Positions 41,957 to 51,231 of a DNA stretch of 64,000 nucleotides are shown piece after piece. The notes under the pieces were generated by a model. It was not told the origin of the DNA, did no database searches, and worked only from the letters and a program-made list of their open reading frames with translations. Position numbers and translations under genes: made by a program. The stretch spans positions 1-64,000 of the forward strand of contig CACFSU010000003.1 in NCBI GenBank assembly GCA_902569055.1. The letters are read 5' to 3'. Origin of the DNA: an uncultured Pelagibacteraceae bacterium. GTDB taxonomy: Bacteria > Pseudomonadota > Alphaproteobacteria > Pelagibacterales > Pelagibacteraceae. The number at the start of each line of letters is the position of its first letter. Within the stretch, counting starts at the first letter, position 1.

Positions 41957-43245
41957 TAATTAAAAATTCTAATTAATGTTGGTGATTTTAATATATATTT
42001 ATCTTTATTAATCATTTTTAGGCATCTCTGAATATTTAACTCAACAGTACTGTGTGTAATCATCACTATTGTAGCTTTTTTAGATTTTTGACTAGGTGTT
42101 TGAATTAATCTTTTTATAGAAATATTAAATTTTGCCAATTTATCAGTGATTTTTGACATAACACCTGGAACATCTTTAACCTCAAATCTTAAATACAAAG
42201 AGTTAGAATAATTATTTAAATTATAAGATCTTAATTTTTTTTGTTTACTATAAGAAATACCAAAAGGTTTTTTAATACCTCCTTTTAAAATTGAGAGTAA
42301 ATCAGATAATAATGATGAAGAAGTTGCTTCTGGTCCTGCTCCTTCGCCTTGAAGTATATTTACACCTACAGGTTTTCCCTTAAGGATTATTGCATTCATT
42401 ACACCATTAACATTACCTATGTAGGATTTCTTATTAACAAGACATGGATGAACTCTTTCAAAAAGTTTACCATTTATTAATTCTGTTAAACCTAATAATT
42501 TAATTCTCATTCCCAGTTGATTAGAAATTTTAATATCTTTTAAGTCAATATTCTCTATACCTTCCATCAAACACTTGTTTAAAGATATTTTAGAATTAAA
42601 ACTTAGTGAAGATAATATTCTAACTTTTGCTAAAGCATCATATCCATTTAAATCTAATTTTGGATTACCTGGTTCAGCATATCCCAATTTTTGTGCCTTA
42701 GTTAATACTTCTTTAAAATTAAGATTGGAATTTTCCATTTCTGACAAAATATAATTTGTTGTACCATTTAAGACTCCTGAAACTTTAGTGATTTTATTTG
42801 TAGCAAGACCTTCTTTTATAGTTTTGAGTATTGGGATACCTCCAGCAACGGAAGCTTCAAATTCTAAGTTGACATTGTTAATTTCAGCAACTTTACCCAA
42901 TTTATTTCCATGTTTTGCAATTAAAGCTTTATTTGGCGTTATTACATGTATTTTATTTTTTAAAGCTGTTTCAACTATTTTTTTTGATATGCCGTCAGGC
43001 TGACCGATTACTTCAAAAATTAAGTCTGGTTTAAGATTAATTATTTTAAGTGGGTTAGAATAAAATATATTTTTATTTATTTTATATTTTCTTTTTTTAT
43101 TTCGATTTTTAGCCGATATACCAATTATTTTTATTTTTTTTCCTGTTTTAATTAAAATATCTTTCTTTTTTAAATTTAGTTCTTGATACAAATAATTTCC
43201 AATTTGACCTAGACCAATTATTCCTATTTTAAAAGTTTTGCTCAT
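41956..43245 (-). CDS. hom: Homoserine dehydrogenase with ACT domain
   Basis: IGIIGLGQIGNYLYQEL; VAGGIPILKTIKEGL; GVLNGTTNYIL; C-terminal ACT. Confidence 0.95.
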   Translation of the reverse strand: MSKTFKIGIIGLGQIGNYLYQELNLKKKDILIKTGKKIKIIGISAKNRNKKRKYKINKNIFYSNPLKIINLKPDLIFEVIGQPDGISKKIVETALKNKIHVITPNKALIAKHGNKLGKVAEINNVNLEFEASVAGGIPILKTIKEGLATNKITKVSGVLNGTTNYILSEMENSNLNFKEVLTKAQKLGYAEPGNPKLDLNGYDALAKVRILSSLSFNSKISLNKCLMEGIENIDLKDIKISNQLGMRIKLLGLTELINGKLFERVHPCLVNKKSYIGNVNGVMNAIILKGKPVGVNILQGEGAGPEATSSSLLSDLLSILKGGIKKPFGISYSKQKKLRSYNLNNYSNSLYLRFEVKDVPGVMSKITDKLAKFNISIKRLIQTPSQKSKKATIVMITHSTVELNIQRCLKMINKDKYILKSPTLIRIFN

Positions 43246-43419
43246 TTATTTATCGATATTTGGATAAGGGGTATTAATTGCATATTCTTCAAGCTTTATT
43301 TTAAATTCCTCAATAGTCATATTATTCGAAAAATTTAACGTAGATATATTTATTTTATTATTATCATTAACATAAGTACATCCACTCATTAAAAAAAATA
43401 ATATTAGTATTTTTTTCAT
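43246..43419 (-). CDS. Small (57 aa) predicted lipoprotein
   Basis: MKKILILFFLMSGCTYVNDNNKINISTLNFSNNMTIEEFKIKLEEYAINTPYPNIDK*; lipobox LMSGC; absent from ORF track. Confidence 0.65.
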   Translation of the reverse strand: MKKILILFFLMSGCTYVNDNNKINISTLNFSNNMTIEEFKIKLEEYAINTPYPNIDK

Positions 43420-44438
43420 TTTAATCCTTCATTAATATTAAAATTATATAAGATATTCATGTTTTGAATACCTTGCCCTCCTCCACCTTTTATCAAATTA
43501 TCAATTGAGGAAAGTAAAATAACTTTATTTTTAAATTTTGTTTTACATACTGAAATCTTACAATAATTTGAGTTAATTACGTCATTAGTGCTAAGCAATG
43601 AGTTTAATTTTAAAATTTTTACAAATTTATGCTTCTTGTAAAAATTATATAAAGTTTTATGTATTTTTTTAACTTGTACTTTTTTATTTAAATCTAAATA
43701 TATGGTACTTAAAATTCCTCTAAACATTGGAGAAAGATGAGGAGTAAAAATATATTTAAATTTTTGATTAGTGTATTTGCTAATCATTTGTTCAATTTCT
43801 GAATTATGTCTATGGAAGCCAACACCATATGCACTCAATGATTCATATAAATTTTTGTCTTTGTTAACTTTATGTACGTTTCTTCCAGCTCCAGAAAATC
43901 CAGATTTAGAATCAATTATTATATTATCTATTTTTATTAATTTTTTTTTTATTAATGGAATTAAAGGAAGTAATATTGAAGTAGGATAGCATCCAGGGCA
44001 TGCAATTATCTTAAATTTCTTAATTTCTTTACCAGTAATTTCAGGTAAAGCATAAATAGCATTTTTTATCTTGCTTCGAGCTCTATGTTTTTGTTTATAC
44101 CACTTTAAATATTCTAATGCTTTTTCTAGTCTAAAATCAGCAGCTAAATCTATTAGAGTATTTTTGTTTAAAAGATGTTTAGATATATCTTGAGCTTCAC
44201 CATTTGGTAATGCTGTAAAAATTATATCAACATCTTTTAAAAATTTTTTATTAAATTTAACAATTTTAGGTAAATTTTTATTAATAAAAGATTTATCGTA
44301 ATGAGAAATATCTTTACCAACCGAAGTATTGCCACATAAATATTTTACATTGATATGACGATGTTTTATTAATAATTTTATTAATTGAACACCAATATAT
44401 CCAGTTGAACCGGCTAATAAAACGTTAAGTTTAGACAT
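43416..44438 (-). CDS. argC: N-acetyl-gamma-glutamyl-phosphate reductase
   Basis: LAGSTGYIGVQLIKLL; ACPGCYPTSILLPL; SGFSGAGRNV. Confidence 0.95.
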   Translation of the reverse strand: MSKLNVLLAGSTGYIGVQLIKLLIKHRHINVKYLCGNTSVGKDISHYDKSFINKNLPKIVKFNKKFLKDVDIIFTALPNGEAQDISKHLLNKNTLIDLAADFRLEKALEYLKWYKQKHRARSKIKNAIYALPEITGKEIKKFKIIACPGCYPTSILLPLIPLIKKKLIKIDNIIIDSKSGFSGAGRNVHKVNKDKNLYESLSAYGVGFHRHNSEIEQMISKYTNQKFKYIFTPHLSPMFRGILSTIYLDLNKKVQVKKIHKTLYNFYKKHKFVKILKLNSLLSTNDVINSNYCKISVCKTKFKNKVILLSSIDNLIKGGGGQGIQNMNILYNFNINEGLK

Positions 44439-44471
44439 TTTTTATTATAACAGTTTAAAAATAAAAAAAAA

Positions 44472-44909
44472 TTATCTTTTAGAAAATTGAAAGCTTCTTC
44501 TAGCTTTTCTTCTACCAGGTTTTTTTCTTTCTACAGCTCTTGAATCTCTGGTAGTTAATTTTTCTGTTTTTAAAGTAGCTTTAAGATTTTCGTCAAACAT
44601 TATTAAAGCTTTCGATATTCCATGAACCAATGCACCTGCTTGGCCTGTATGTCCACCACCACTAACATTGCATCTTACATCATAAGAAGTCGATTGATTA
44701 ATAATTTCAAAAGGTCTAGTGACTTGCATTTTATGGTTTTCACTTACAAAATATTTATCATAAAGTTTGCCATTTACATAAATTTTGCCTGTTCCTTTTT
44801 TTACCCAAACTTTTGCTATTGATTTTTTTCTTCTTCCTGTAGCGTATTTACTATCTTTTAAATCTATTTTTAATTTAGATTTTTTTGATGAAGTTTGAGA
44901 TAATTCCAT
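44472..44909 (-). CDS. rpsI: 30S ribosomal protein S9
   Basis: YATGRRKKSIAKVWVKKGTGKIYVNGK...RDSRAVERKKPGRRKARRSFQFSKR. Confidence 0.98.
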   Translation of the reverse strand: MELSQTSSKKSKLKIDLKDSKYATGRRKKSIAKVWVKKGTGKIYVNGKLYDKYFVSENHKMQVTRPFEIINQSTSYDVRCNVSGGGHTGQAGALVHGISKALIMFDENLKATLKTEKLTTRDSRAVERKKPGRRKARRSFQFSKR

Positions 44910-44911
44910 AT

Positions 44912-45370
44912 TTAATTTCTTATAATATTTTTGTTATTCAAATTACTTATTTCAATTACTTTAAGATTTTGAGCTGAATGAGGATGTTTGTTCCCTGTAT
45001 AAATCTTTAATTTTGTAAGTTGTTTTTTTCCTAATACTCCAGTAGGCAACATTCTTTTAACGGCTAATTTTAATGTTTCTCCTGGTTTTTTTTTAGATAG
45101 CTTTTCTGGTGTAATTTCTTTAATACCTCCAGGATAGCCAGTATGTCTATAATATTTTTTGTTTTGAAATTTTTTTCCAGTAAATTTTATTTGCTCTATA
45201 TTTTTAACCACTACAAAATCTCCATCATCCATATGAGGAGTAAAAGTAGTTTTATTTTTTCCACGAATTATTTTTGATATTACTGTAGCAAGTCTTCCGA
45301 CAACTACATTTTTTGCATCTATTTCATACCAATCCGAGGATAACTGGTCTTTTTTCAAGAATTTTGTCAT
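44912..45370 (-). CDS. rplM: 50S ribosomal protein L13
   Basis: WYEIDAKNVVVGRLATVISKIIRGK; VKRMLPTGVLGK. Confidence 0.98.
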   Translation of the reverse strand: MTKFLKKDQLSSDWYEIDAKNVVVGRLATVISKIIRGKNKTTFTPHMDDGDFVVVKNIEQIKFTGKKFQNKKYYRHTGYPGGIKEITPEKLSKKKPGETLKLAVKRMLPTGVLGKKQLTKLKIYTGNKHPHSAQNLKVIEISNLNNKNIIRN

Positions 45371-45453
45371 TGTGCGAGGATTAATACTATTATTAATTGC
45401 AAAGTCAATTTGATATTTGCCTTGTAAAATAGATCCAATATGTTAAAAATGAA

Positions 45454-45499
45454 GTGCCGATTTGATCCTATTGCGGGCATATAACTGCTAAAAAGGAAT
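45454..45499 (+). promoter_or_regulatory. SAM-II riboswitch aptamer
   Basis: GTGCCGATTTGATCCTATTGCGGGCATATAACTGCTAAAAAGGA: P1 GTGCC/GGCAT, conserved GATTTGA, TATTGC, GCTAAAAAGG, TCCT/AGGA pseudoknot. Confidence 0.9.
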
Positions 45500-45514
45500 T
45501 TTTCATTTTTTAAT

Positions 45515-45573
45515 CGGTAGGTATTTGAACTGTATTGTGCGCCTTACATTAAGTTAAAGCACTAAAAAAGGAG
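45515..45573 (+). promoter_or_regulatory. SAM-V riboswitch aptamer overlapping the metY Shine-Dalgarno
   Basis: CGGTAGGTATTTGAACTGTATTGTGCGCCTTAC...AAAGCACTAAAAAAGGAG; GTGC(45537-45540)/GCAC(45559-45562) pseudoknot next to AAGGAG. Confidence 0.88.
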
Positions 45574-45578
45574 TAATA

Positions 45579-46907
45579 ATGAGTACAAAAAGAAATAATC
45601 CAGAAACTATAGCCATACATGGTGGAGATTACAGAAGTGATCCTACAACAAATGCTGTTGCGGTTCCTATCTATAGAACTACTTCGTATCAATTTAATAG
45701 TGTTGATCATGCGGCAAACCTCTTCGCATTAAAAGAGTTTGGTAATATTTATACAAGAATAATGAATCCAACAAATGATGTACTGGAAAAAAGAATTGCT
45801 GAACTAGAAGGTGGTTTGGCTTGTTTAACAGTATCATCTGGACAAACAGCATCAGCTTTTTCAGTGTTAAATGTTGCTCAGGCAGGAGATAATATTATTA
45901 GTTCAACTGATCTTTATGGAGGAACTGTATCTTTATTCACTCATACTTTAAGTAAGCTTGGTATTGAAATAAGATATGCGGACCCAAAAGACCCTAAAAA
46001 CTTTGAAAAAACAATAGATGATAAAACTAGAGCTTTTTATGGAGAAACTTTACCTAATCCATATCTAAGAGTATTTCCAATTAAAGAAGTTTCTGACATA
46101 GGTCGAAAATATAACATACCTTTAATAATGGACAACACTGCTGCTCCAGTAATATGTAGACCAATAGAACATGGTGCTGCTGTAGTAGTGCACTCTCTGA
46201 CAAAATATATTGGAGGACACGGCACAGCTGTAGCAGGAAGTATTGTAGATAGTGGTAATTTTGATTGGACAGCAGATCCTAAAAGACAACCATTATTTAA
46301 TAAACCTGATGCTAGTTATAAAGGAGCTATTTGGGGTAAAGTTGTACCTGAACTTACGGGAGCTAATATTCCATTTGCAGTTAGAGCTAGAGTTTGCTTA
46401 TTAAGGGATTTGGGTTCAGCTTGTTCACCAGATAATGCTTTTGCCATTATTCAAGGACTTGAAACTGTTCCTTTAAGAATGAAACAACATTGTGAAAATG
46501 CTCAAAAAGTCCTAGAGTATTTAAAAAAACATAAAGAAATAACAAGAGTAATTTATTCTACTGAACATGATAAACCTCTAGCAGACAGGGCCAAAAAATA
46601 TCTCAATGGAGGAAATGGTCCAATGATTGGAATTGAATTAAAAGGTGGTTTTGATGCTGGTAAAAAATTTATAGAATCTTTAAAAATGTTTTATCATGTA
46701 GCGAATATAGGAGATGCTAGAAGTTTAGCTATTCATCCAGCTAGTACAACTCATAGTCAATTAAATGAAGAGGAGCTTGCTGCTTCAGGAGTTACTCAAA
46801 GTTATGTTAGATTATGTATTGGTTTGGAGCATATTGATGATATTATTGAGGATTTAGATCAAGCCTTAAATAAATCATCAAAAGGTGCTTTAAAAGCTGT
46901 CAGTTAG
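45579..46907 (+). CDS. metY: O-acetylhomoserine sulfhydrylase / aminocarboxypropyltransferase
   Basis: Cys/Met metabolism PLP enzyme: YTRIMNPTNDVLEKRIAELEGG; SLTKYIGGHGT; upstream SAM riboswitches. Confidence 0.94.
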   Translation: MSTKRNNPETIAIHGGDYRSDPTTNAVAVPIYRTTSYQFNSVDHAANLFALKEFGNIYTRIMNPTNDVLEKRIAELEGGLACLTVSSGQTASAFSVLNVAQAGDNIISSTDLYGGTVSLFTHTLSKLGIEIRYADPKDPKNFEKTIDDKTRAFYGETLPNPYLRVFPIKEVSDIGRKYNIPLIMDNTAAPVICRPIEHGAAVVVHSLTKYIGGHGTAVAGSIVDSGNFDWTADPKRQPLFNKPDASYKGAIWGKVVPELTGANIPFAVRARVCLLRDLGSACSPDNAFAIIQGLETVPLRMKQHCENAQKVLEYLKKHKEITRVIYSTEHDKPLADRAKKYLNGGNGPMIGIELKGGFDAGKKFIESLKMFYHVANIGDARSLAIHPASTTHSQLNEEELAASGVTQSYVRLCIGLEHIDDIIEDLDQALNKSSKGALKAVS

Positions 46908-47910
46908 AATTTAAGTATAAGAAATAAACTGACGAACTGACTAAAAATATTGAACTTATTTGGTGCATAGATGCAATATAAATTCCTGCACCAAATATTA
47001 ATGTTAATATGCCCAATAAAATTTGAATAATCAAAAATAAACCTACAAAATTTATTGCTGGATATAAATATCTTAATTTCATTTCGTAAATTCTAAATAA
47101 AATAAAAATATAAAAAATTAATATCGCATAGGCTAAATTTCTATGCATAAATTGAACTAAAGATGGTTCACTAAATGCTGAAAGTTTAAGAATATTAATA
47201 ATTTTATTATCATCAGGAAAATACGAATTACCCATTAAAGGCCAGGAGTTATATATTTGACCGGCGTCCATTCCAGAAACAAAAGCACCAATAATAATTT
47301 GACAATATATAAAAATTAAAAAAAGAAATGCTATATAGAAATTAAACTTTTTATTTAAATTTTTTTGAATTTTCAGATTAAAAAAATTCCATAAAATTAA
47401 TGATATTATAATAAAAGCTATAATCAAATGAACTGATAATCGGAAATGACTTACATCTACTCTATCGACTAAACCACTGGAGACCATGTACCACCCAATA
47501 AATCCTTGAAAACATATTAAGAAAAAAATTAAATATAAATTAATTAACTTTTTATATCCTTCTTTAAATGTAAAAAAAATTAAAGGTATTAAATAAAATA
47601 TTCCTATAAGTCTTCCCAAAAATCTATGAGCCCATTCCCACCAAAAAATTATTTTAAACTCCTGCAATGTCATAGAATAATTTTGTTCCTTAAATTCAGG
47701 TATCTCTTTATATAAATTAAAATAATTATCCCAATCAGTAGTATTTAAAGGCGGTAAAAAACCAGAGAAAAGTTGCCACTCAGTAATTGATAAACCAGAA
47801 TCAGTTAGTCTTGTCAAACCTCCTACGATAATCATTATTGAAATAATCCAAAACATAGTGGCTAACCAAAAAGAAATATAATTTTTTATAACATTATTTT
47901 CTATGTACAT
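46900..47910 (-). CDS. ctaA: Heme A synthase (COX15/CtaA)
   Basis: GGLTRLTDSGLSITEWQLFSGFLPPL; WWEWAHRFLGRLIG; VSGMDAGQIYNSWPLM. Confidence 0.95.
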   Translation of the reverse strand: MYIENNVIKNYISFWLATMFWIISIMIIVGGLTRLTDSGLSITEWQLFSGFLPPLNTTDWDNYFNLYKEIPEFKEQNYSMTLQEFKIIFWWEWAHRFLGRLIGIFYLIPLIFFTFKEGYKKLINLYLIFFLICFQGFIGWYMVSSGLVDRVDVSHFRLSVHLIIAFIIISLILWNFFNLKIQKNLNKKFNFYIAFLFLIFIYCQIIIGAFVSGMDAGQIYNSWPLMGNSYFPDDNKIINILKLSAFSEPSLVQFMHRNLAYAILIFYIFILFRIYEMKLRYLYPAINFVGLFLIIQILLGILTLIFGAGIYIASMHQISSIFLVSSSVYFLYLNSN

Positions 47911-47953
47911 ACTGAAATAAATATAATAATTATACTTTAATCCAACAGAATAA

Positions 47954-48244
47954 ATGTCGCCAAAAAACTTAATTAAATTAAAAAAAATAAGAAAAAATTT
48001 AGATAAATTAGATAATTCTTTTTTAAAGTTAGTTAAAAAAAGAACTATTTTAGTAAATCAAGTTCTCAAATTAAAGGAAAATAAAAACCAAATTGTAGAC
48101 AATAAAAGAATTAAGTTCATTCTTGATCAAATAAGAAAAAAATCAATAAAAAATAAAATTGATCCTAGAATTACTAATCGAATATGGAAAAATATGATTT
48201 GGTCTTATATAAATTATGAAAGAAATAATTTTAAAAAAAAATAA
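47954..48244 (+). CDS. Chorismate mutase (AroQ type)
   Basis: LKKIRKNLDKLDNSFLKLVKKRTILVNQVLKLK; short monofunctional. Confidence 0.82.
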   Translation: MSPKNLIKLKKIRKNLDKLDNSFLKLVKKRTILVNQVLKLKENKNQIVDNKRIKFILDQIRKKSIKNKIDPRITNRIWKNMIWSYINYERNNFKKK

Positions 48245-48436
48245 TTATTTACTGTGAGGTGGCAATTTTTTTTCAACAAAAATTTCATGTTTTCTTGTTG
48301 AAGGGTTATATTTTTTAGCTTTTAACTTTATCTTAGCTTTTTCTCCACCAGCAGGTTTTTTTACATAATAAAAAAAATGACTATCAGGTTTTTCCTCAGG
48401 TACTAATCTAACTTTAATATGCGTTTTTTTTGCCAT
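48245..48436 (-). CDS. rpmG: 50S ribosomal protein L33
   Basis: MAKKTHIKVRLVPE...SHFFYYVKK...KKYNPSTRKHEIFVEKKL. Confidence 0.93.
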   Translation of the reverse strand: MAKKTHIKVRLVPEEKPDSHFFYYVKKPAGGEKAKIKLKAKKYNPSTRKHEIFVEKKLPPHSK

Positions 48437-48826
48437 TTACTTATTTATTTTTAGTTCTTTTATAATTTTAGAAATCTTATTAATTTTATATTTTAAATTA
48501 GTAGCACTTATAAATTTATTTGAAATTTCGTCAAGTTCATTTGATTGCGTTGTATTTAGTAGTTTTTTAACACCTTTGATTGTCATACCTTTGTCTTTTA
48601 ATAAAAATTTAATTTTTTTTAATAAATCAATATTTTTCTGATCATAATATCTTCTATTTCCTTTTAAAATTTTTGGTTTAATTTGTTTAAATTCTTTCTC
48701 CCAAAAACGAATTGTATATGTAGAGAGAGATTTATACTTTTTATCTTTTAAATCTAGTATTTTAGCAACTTCACCAATTGTTCTATAAGCTTGTTCAGAT
48801 TTATCACTCATTTTTAAGGTTAACAA
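48437..48826 (-). CDS. MerR-family transcriptional regulator
   Basis: YRTIGEVAKILDL...TIRFWEKEFKQIKPK...NRRYYDQKNIDLLKKIKFLL. Confidence 0.92.
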   Translation of the reverse strand: MLTLKMSDKSEQAYRTIGEVAKILDLKDKKYKSLSTYTIRFWEKEFKQIKPKILKGNRRYYDQKNIDLLKKIKFLLKDKGMTIKGVKKLLNTTQSNELDEISNKFISATNLKYKINKISKIIKELKINK

Positions 48827-49100
48827 ATTCTTTAAATTCTCTTGAAGGTTTAAATAAAACTACATTTCTCTTTGATATAATTTTTTTTTCCTTTGTTTTA
48901 GGATTTCTTCCTATTCTAGCCTTTTTTTCTCTAATAAAAAAAGTTCCAAAATTTGAAATTTTTAATTTTTTTTCTTTTTTTAAATTTTCAACTATTGTTT
49001 TAAAAAAATCTTCAATCAAATTTTCTGAAATTTTTTTAGAAAAACCAATTTGCATATAAATTAAATTAACTAAATCTTTTTTAGTTAAGTTAATTCTCAT
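48804..49100 (-). CDS. ihfA: Integration host factor subunit alpha
   Basis: HU/IHF fold: LKISNFGTFFIREKKARIGRNPKTKE; upstream of MerR gene. Confidence 0.92.
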   Translation of the reverse strand: MRINLTKKDLVNLIYMQIGFSKKISENLIEDFFKTIVENLKKEKKLKISNFGTFFIREKKARIGRNPKTKEKKIISKRNVVLFKPSREFKEFVNLKNE

Positions 49101-49102
49101 AA

Positions 49103-50101
49103 TTAAATATTATTTTTAATTTTTTCTATTAAATTACCTTTAATTATTCTACTACAAACATCAAGAGAATTCGAAAATCCAATAAAATCAATTCCTCCAT
49201 GGCTTTTAACGACAGGAGAGTCTAAGCCTATAAAAATAGCGCCATTATAAAGTCTAGGATCTAATCTTTTTTTAAATTTCTTTAAATTTGAATAATTTAA
49301 CAAAGATGTAAATTTTCCTATTAAATTTCCTCCAAGTGCATTTTTTAATTCATTAGTTATAAAGTTTGCAGTACCTTCAGCAGTTTTTAAAGCTACATTG
49401 CCTGTAAAACCATCAGAAACTATAACATTAACATCACCATTCATTAACTTATCACCTTCAATATATCCAGAAAAATTAAAATCTTTAATTTGCTTATCAT
49501 TTAAAATTTTAAAAGTTTCTTTAATTATTTCATTACCTTTTAATTCTTCTGAACCTATATTTAATAATGCAAGATTTGGAATATCAAAATACAAAGATCT
49601 ATATAATGAAGCTCCCATAATACTAAAATCAAACAAATTTTTTGAGCTACATTCTACATTAGCGCCAAGATCCAATACTACGCTCATTCCTTTTTTATTT
49701 GGCCATAAAGCTGATAATGCGGGTTTATCAATATTTTCAATCATTTTTAAATTTAACTTTGAGATTACAAGTAACGCTCCTGTGTTACCTGCCGATATAA
49801 CTATGTCTGATTCTTTGTTTTTTACACTTTCTATTGCAAGCCACATACTTGTATCTTTACCTCTTTTGGCCGCTTCTAAAGGACTGTCCTCACTATTTAC
49901 TTTGTTAAAAGTATTAATAATTTCATAATTTTTTATATTAACTTTTGTATCTATTAAACTTTCAATTTTATTTTTGTCGCCAAAAATTTTATAGTAATTG
50001 TTATCATTTGATAAATGATTATGAATAATGCCATCTATAACTTTTTTAGGTGAATTGTCACCACCCATTGCATCTACTGCAATTTTTACCATTTCAGACA
50101 T
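49103..50101 (-). CDS. plsX: Phosphate acyltransferase PlsX
   Basis: IAVDAMGGDNSPKKVIDG; VISAGNTGALL; VSDGFTGNVALKTAEG. Confidence 0.96.
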   Translation of the reverse strand: MSEMVKIAVDAMGGDNSPKKVIDGIIHNHLSNDNNYYKIFGDKNKIESLIDTKVNIKNYEIINTFNKVNSEDSPLEAAKRGKDTSMWLAIESVKNKESDIVISAGNTGALLVISKLNLKMIENIDKPALSALWPNKKGMSVVLDLGANVECSSKNLFDFSIMGASLYRSLYFDIPNLALLNIGSEELKGNEIIKETFKILNDKQIKDFNFSGYIEGDKLMNGDVNVIVSDGFTGNVALKTAEGTANFITNELKNALGGNLIGKFTSLLNYSNLKKFKKRLDPRLYNGAIFIGLDSPVVKSHGGIDFIGFSNSLDVCSRIIKGNLIEKIKNNI

Positions 50102-50115
50102 ATAATAATTATAAT

Positions 50116-50298
50116 TTATTCTTTGGGATCTAAAATTTGACGACCTTTATACATCCCTGTTTTAAAATCTATATGATGAGAAAGTCTATACTCACCTGAT
50201 TTTTTATCTTCAACTACATTTTTAGTAGAAAATCTCATATTTTTAGACCTTCTCATTCCTGTTCTTGATGGTGTTTGTTTACGTTTTGGAACTGCCAT
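50116..50298 (-). CDS. rpmF: 50S ribosomal protein L32
   Basis: [18 protein letters not shown]; upstream of plsX. Confidence 0.97.
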   Translation of the reverse strand: MAVPKRKQTPSRTGMRRSKNMRFSTKNVVEDKKSGEYRLSHHIDFKTGMYKGRQILDPKE

Positions 50299-50300
50299 AA

Positions 50301-50771
50301 TTAGTGAGTACTTACACTTTTTAAATAAGATTTCAAAGTATTTTTTGAAAGAACTAGTTGAAAATTATCAAAATAATCAACTAAATAGTCAATATAATCA
50401 AAATTATTTAAAAATAACGAAATTTTTTTTTCTTTTTCATCGACTTTAAGTTCATTCCAGAAATGTATTTCTGAAACAATAGCATGAAAAGTATTTATAT
50501 AGTCTTTCATTTTTTTGTTTATAGATTGATCACCATAACCTATCTCTCTAATACTTAATTCTATGTGTCTAAAATTAAAATCATATATTTCCTGAAGAGT
50601 TTTTTCATTTTCAGATTTTTTAAATTCTTTTAAAAAAAAAGCAAAATGTATTAAAAATAATAGTAATCGATCAGAAAATTCATCTTGTTTTTTAATTAAT
50701 CCTTTATAAAGAATCTTATTTGTGGTTAATTTGATTAAATTATTATAAAGATTTAGATAATCAGTATCCAT
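50301..50771 (-). CDS. Ubiquinol-cytochrome c chaperone family protein
   Basis: [18 protein letters not shown]...[24 protein letters not shown]; next to bamE and rpmF. Confidence 0.78.
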   Translation of the reverse strand: MDTDYLNLYNNLIKLTTNKILYKGLIKKQDEFSDRLLLFLIHFAFFLKEFKKSENEKTLQEIYDFNFRHIELSIREIGYGDQSINKKMKDYINTFHAIVSEIHFWNELKVDEKEKKISLFLNNFDYIDYLVDYFDNFQLVLSKNTLKSYLKSVSTH

Positions 50772-51231
50772 GAAAAATGTATTTATACTAACTATACTAT
50801 TATTAGCAAGTTGTTCATTAAATAAAGTAGTTCAACATCATGGGGTTCATAATTTAGAAAAAAAACAAACAAAACTAAAAACGAATTATACAAATAGAAA
50901 TGATATAATTAAAATAATAGGTCCTCCATCAACAAAAAGTACATTCGATAATGATGTATATATATATATTGAGAGAAAAACTAGTAGTTCAAGTTTAACT
51001 AAATTAGGTAAAAAAAAACTTATAATTAATAACGTATTAATACTGGAAATTGATAATTCTGGAATTTTGTTAAGTAAAAAATTCTACAACAAAGAAGATA
51101 TGAATGATATTAAGTTTGACAATGATCAAACAGGAATTAATTATTCAAAAAAATCTTTTGTATATAATTTCTTGTCTTCTTTAAGACAGAAAATTGATGA
51201 TCCTCTTGGTAAAAAGAGGATCAAGAATTAA
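50770..51231 (+). CDS. bamE: Outer membrane assembly lipoprotein BamE (SmpA/OmlA)
   Basis: Lipobox LLASC; IIKIIGPPSTKSTFDNDVYIYIERKT. Confidence 0.87.
   Translation: MKNVFILTILLLASCSLNKVVQHHGVHNLEKKQTKLKTNYTNRNDIIKIIGPPSTKSTFDNDVYIYIERKTSSSSLTKLGKKKLIINNVLILEIDNSGILLSKKFYNKEDMNDIKFDNDQTGINYSKKSFVYNFLSSLRQKIDDPLGKKRIKN

Noticed and set aside
49398-49928. 176-aa plus-strand ORF antisense to plsX
   Set aside because: Lies wholly opposite a clear plsX frame; shadow ORF without domain features.
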